Source: DATFVA01 sp963711455 (GTDB taxonomy: Bacteria; Bacteroidota; Ignavibacteria; Ignavibacteriales; Ignavibacteriaceae). Taken from it: a stretch of 64,000 nt of DNA. The stretch lies in assembly GCA_963711455.1 (NCBI GenBank), contig CAVQEH010000013.1, forward strand, positions 93,014 through 157,013, in the 5' to 3' direction. Both the position numbers and the translations under genes were made by a program. This document shows positions 62,278 through 64,000 of the stretch, in pieces. Position 1 is the stretch's first letter, and the number at the start of each line of letters is the position of its first letter. The notes beneath the pieces are model-generated. The model was not told where the DNA came from and did not search any database. It worked only from the letters and a program-made list of their open reading frames with translations.

Positions 62278-63078
62278 ATGAATGAGATAGAAAGATTAAA
62301 GGAAGCGATATTAAAAGAATATCCGAGGTTAACTAAGGATAGTGAATTTCAATTTAGTTGTTTCAGAAACATTAGCTGCTTTAATAAATGCTGCAGCGAT
62401 GTTAATATTTTCCTTACCCCTTACGATGTAATTAGATTGAAAAACCGTCTGGGAATTTCTTCCCAGGAATTTCTCGATAAATATACTTTCCTTCCTATTG
62501 ATGAAAATCAAAATCATCCTGTAATAATGCTAAGACTTAACCAGGACAAAGAAAAAACATGTCAACTGGTTGGTAGAGATGGATGTACTATTTACGAAGA
62601 CAGACCATGGTCCTGCAGAATGTTTCCTTTAGGTGTAGCATCACCGAAAGAAATTAATGGGACTGAAGAAGAAGACTTTTACTTTATAATAGAGGAACCG
62701 GTATGTAAAGGTTATCTTGAAGAGAAAAAATGGACTGTCGCTGAGTGGATGAAAGATCAGGGAGTTGAAAAGTATGAGGAAATGGGAAAATTGTTTAAGC
62801 AAATTTCCCTGCATAATTATTTTGAAAAAGGGAAGAAGCTTACTCCGCCTCAACTCGAAATGTTTTATACAGTGTGCTACAACATTGATAAGTTCAGAGA
62901 ATTTGTTTTTGATAGCTCTTTCCTAAGCAGATTTATTGTAGCTGAAGATACTGTCAAAAAAATTAAAGAAGATGATGTTGAACTTTTAAAATTTGGTTTT
63001 CAATGGTTAAAGTACTGCCTGTTTGGTGAGAAGACTATAACAGTCAATAAAAATGGTAAAACAGCCAAAGGAGATTAA
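62278..63078 (+). CDS. YkgJ-family cysteine cluster protein
   Basis: A 266-aa protein with the CxxxCC-type motif SCFNKCCSDVNIFLTPYDV (residues ~35-53) and CTIYEDRPWSCRMFPLG (~99-115), which together bind a metal or Fe-S cluster in the YkgJ/UPF0153 family. Further cysteines occur in EEPVCKGYL and FYTVCYNI. The gene ends 2 nt before qmoC, so it is co-transcribed with it. The biochemical role is unknown. Confidence 0.8.
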   Translation: MNEIERLKEAILKEYPRLTKDSEFQFSCFRNISCFNKCCSDVNIFLTPYDVIRLKNRLGISSQEFLDKYTFLPIDENQNHPVIMLRLNQDKEKTCQLVGRDGCTIYEDRPWSCRMFPLGVASPKEINGTEEEDFYFIIEEPVCKGYLEEKKWTVAEWMKDQGVEKYEEMGKLFKQISLHNYFEKGKKLTPPQLEMFYTVCYNIDKFREFVFDSSFLSRFIVAEDTVKKIKEDDVELLKFGFQWLKYCLFGEKTITVNKNGKTAKGD

Positions 63079-63080
63079 TT

Positions 63081-64000
63081 GTGAGTGACCGAACGTTAAT
63101 TCAACCGGATGTGGATTTTATAAATTATCTGAAAGAAAATGGTGGAGATACACTAAAAAAATGTTTTCAGTGCTCCACCTGTTCTGTGGTGTGTTCACTT
63201 TCTCCTGAGAATAAAGCCTTTCCCCGCAAGGAAATGATTTCAGCAAGCTGGGGACAGAAAGATAATTTATTAGCTGATCCTGATATCTGGTTGTGCCATG
63301 GCTGCACTGATTGCAGCACTTACTGTCCGCGTGGTGCAAAACCTTCTGAACTATTAGGTGCGGTCCGTTCTTATGTTGTTCAGCATTTTGCATTTCCAAA
63401 ATTTATGGGTACAGCATTAAAGAAACCGGCATATTTAATTCCTCTTCTCCTGGTGCCATTTATTGTTTTATTCGGGATTTTATATACAAACCTTGGAGGC
63501 GATTTCTCTCAGCTTAACGAAGGAGAAATAATCTTTGCAAGATTTTTTCCACACGGAATTCTGGAAATATTCTTCATCGGCGGCAATGTCTTGATTTTTT
63601 CATTTGCAGCATCAGGCTTATTCCGGTACTGGACTTACCTTACTGCACATTCTCCCGGCCCGGCATCAAAAGGATTTATTGCTGTATTAGCTGCTACTAT
63701 TATCGGTATTTTTTCACATAAAAAATTCAATTCCTGCTCTGCTGATAGTACAAAATACTGGGGGCATCTTTTAATATTTTACGGTTTTCTCGGAGCAATG
63801 GCTACTGCCGGTCTGGCTTTAGGTGCTGATATCTTTTTTGGACTTGAGGCTCCGATTCCATTCCTTCACCCGATTAAAATTCTTGGCAACCTTAGCGGTC
63901 TCGCAATGTTAACAGGAAGCTCAATGGTAATTATCAGGAGAATAAAAATTAAATCAAATATTACTTCAAATACTTACAGTGATTGGCTTCTGATTCTTTT
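63081..64000 (+). CDS. qmoC: QmoC, cytochrome b/Fe-S subunit of Qmo (partial, runs off the window)
   Basis: The GTG at 63081 (GGAG seven nt upstream) starts VSDRTLIQPDVDFINYLKEN and runs open to the window end, at least 306 codons. An HdrC-like N terminus has two [4Fe-4S] motifs: CFQCSTCSVVC and CHGCTDCSTYCPRG. Then follow membrane helices (AYLIPLLLVPFIVLFGILY; EIFFIGGNVLIFSFAASGLF; and others) of the NarI-like haem-b domain, with a HGI near helix starts and GHLLIFYGFLGAMAT. The HdrC-NarI fusion is diagnostic of QmoC. It is separated from qmoAB by 7.3 kb, which is unusual. Confidence 0.93.
   Translation, partial: MSDRTLIQPDVDFINYLKENGGDTLKKCFQCSTCSVVCSLSPENKAFPRKEMISASWGQKDNLLADPDIWLCHGCTDCSTYCPRGAKPSELLGAVRSYVVQHFAFPKFMGTALKKPAYLIPLLLVPFIVLFGILYTNLGGDFSQLNEGEIIFARFFPHGILEIFFIGGNVLIFSFAASGLFRYWTYLTAHSPGPASKGFIAVLAATIIGIFSHKKFNSCSADSTKYWGHLLIFYGFLGAMATAGLALGADIFFGLEAPIPFLHPIKILGNLSGLAMLTGSSMVIIRRIKIKSNITSNTYSDWLLIL

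Noticed and set aside
1..64000. tRNA or rRNA genes
   Set aside because: I looked for cloverleaf and conserved rRNA segments and recognised none; a tRNAscan-SE run would be decisive.

Overview
The window is AT-rich (roughly 35-38 % G+C by eye) and looks like the chromosome of a strictly anaerobic, Gram-negative sulfate reducer. A TonB-dependent receptor with a carboxypeptidase-like regulatory domain, a tricorn-type S41 protease and an ArsR/SRPBCC pair suggest the Bacteroidota/Ignavibacteriota/Chlorobi (FCB) side of the tree rather than Desulfobacterota. That placement is an inference from gene content only.

Layout. (1) 1-10347: a partial TonB receptor, a decayed methyltransferase, and a minus-strand cluster of anaerobe-type accessory genes (two radical SAM proteins, CGGC protein, two NifX-like proteins, DUF5320, pyruvoyl arginine decarboxylase). 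A ferritin-like gene has a textbook sigma-54 promoter and is divergent from a two-PAS sigma-54 activator, with two TTGCA-type palindromes between them. (2) about 11472-21757: an integron cassette array without a visible integrase (CALIN). Six cassettes are delimited by matched GTTRRRY/RYYYAAC ends of 9-15 bp. They carry a HEPN-like protein, a 979-aa putative nuclease-TPR-like defence protein, a WYL-like pair, a secreted protein, a PIN toxin-antitoxin pair and an ArsR-SRPBCC-hydrolase operon. One attC is split by an ORF-less group II intron whose ends can be placed to the base; another is interrupted by an IS110 remnant. (3) 22191-27965: tricorn-like protease, small enzymes and a SCO protein. 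(4) 28338-33134: an Hmc/Tmc-like transmembrane redox complex whose NrfD-type subunit is fused to a six-haem cytochrome c domain. (5) 33405-35892: DUF134 regulator with a His-rich NifX-like protein, and a transposase-like protein with an apparently lost catalytic Asp. (6) 36109-64000: a near-complete dissimilatory sulfate-reduction island: dsrA-dsrB-dsrD-dsrN-(hypothetical)-dsrL-dsrC-(RsbRD-like)-dsrM-K-J-O-P-(persulfide/CoA-disulfide reductase)-hemA-(cytidylate kinase-like)-qmoA-qmoB, then sat-aprB-aprA-hppA, two small genes, and qmoC running off the end.

How it works together: Sat activates sulfate to APS and HppA removes pyrophosphate while conserving energy. QmoABC feeds quinol electrons to AprBA, which makes sulfite. 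DsrAB reduces sulfite onto DsrC as a trisulfide, which DsrMKJOP reduces. DsrD marks a reductive-type system; DsrL offers a pyridine-nucleotide electron route to DsrAB. The Hmc-like complex and the Cdr-rhodanese protein supply further electron and sulfane-sulfur handling.

Three otherwise intact genes (hydrolase at 20688, dsrN, dsrO) carry single-base deletions in homopolymers, a pattern typical of long-read consensus error, so their 'frameshifts' should be treated as suspect.
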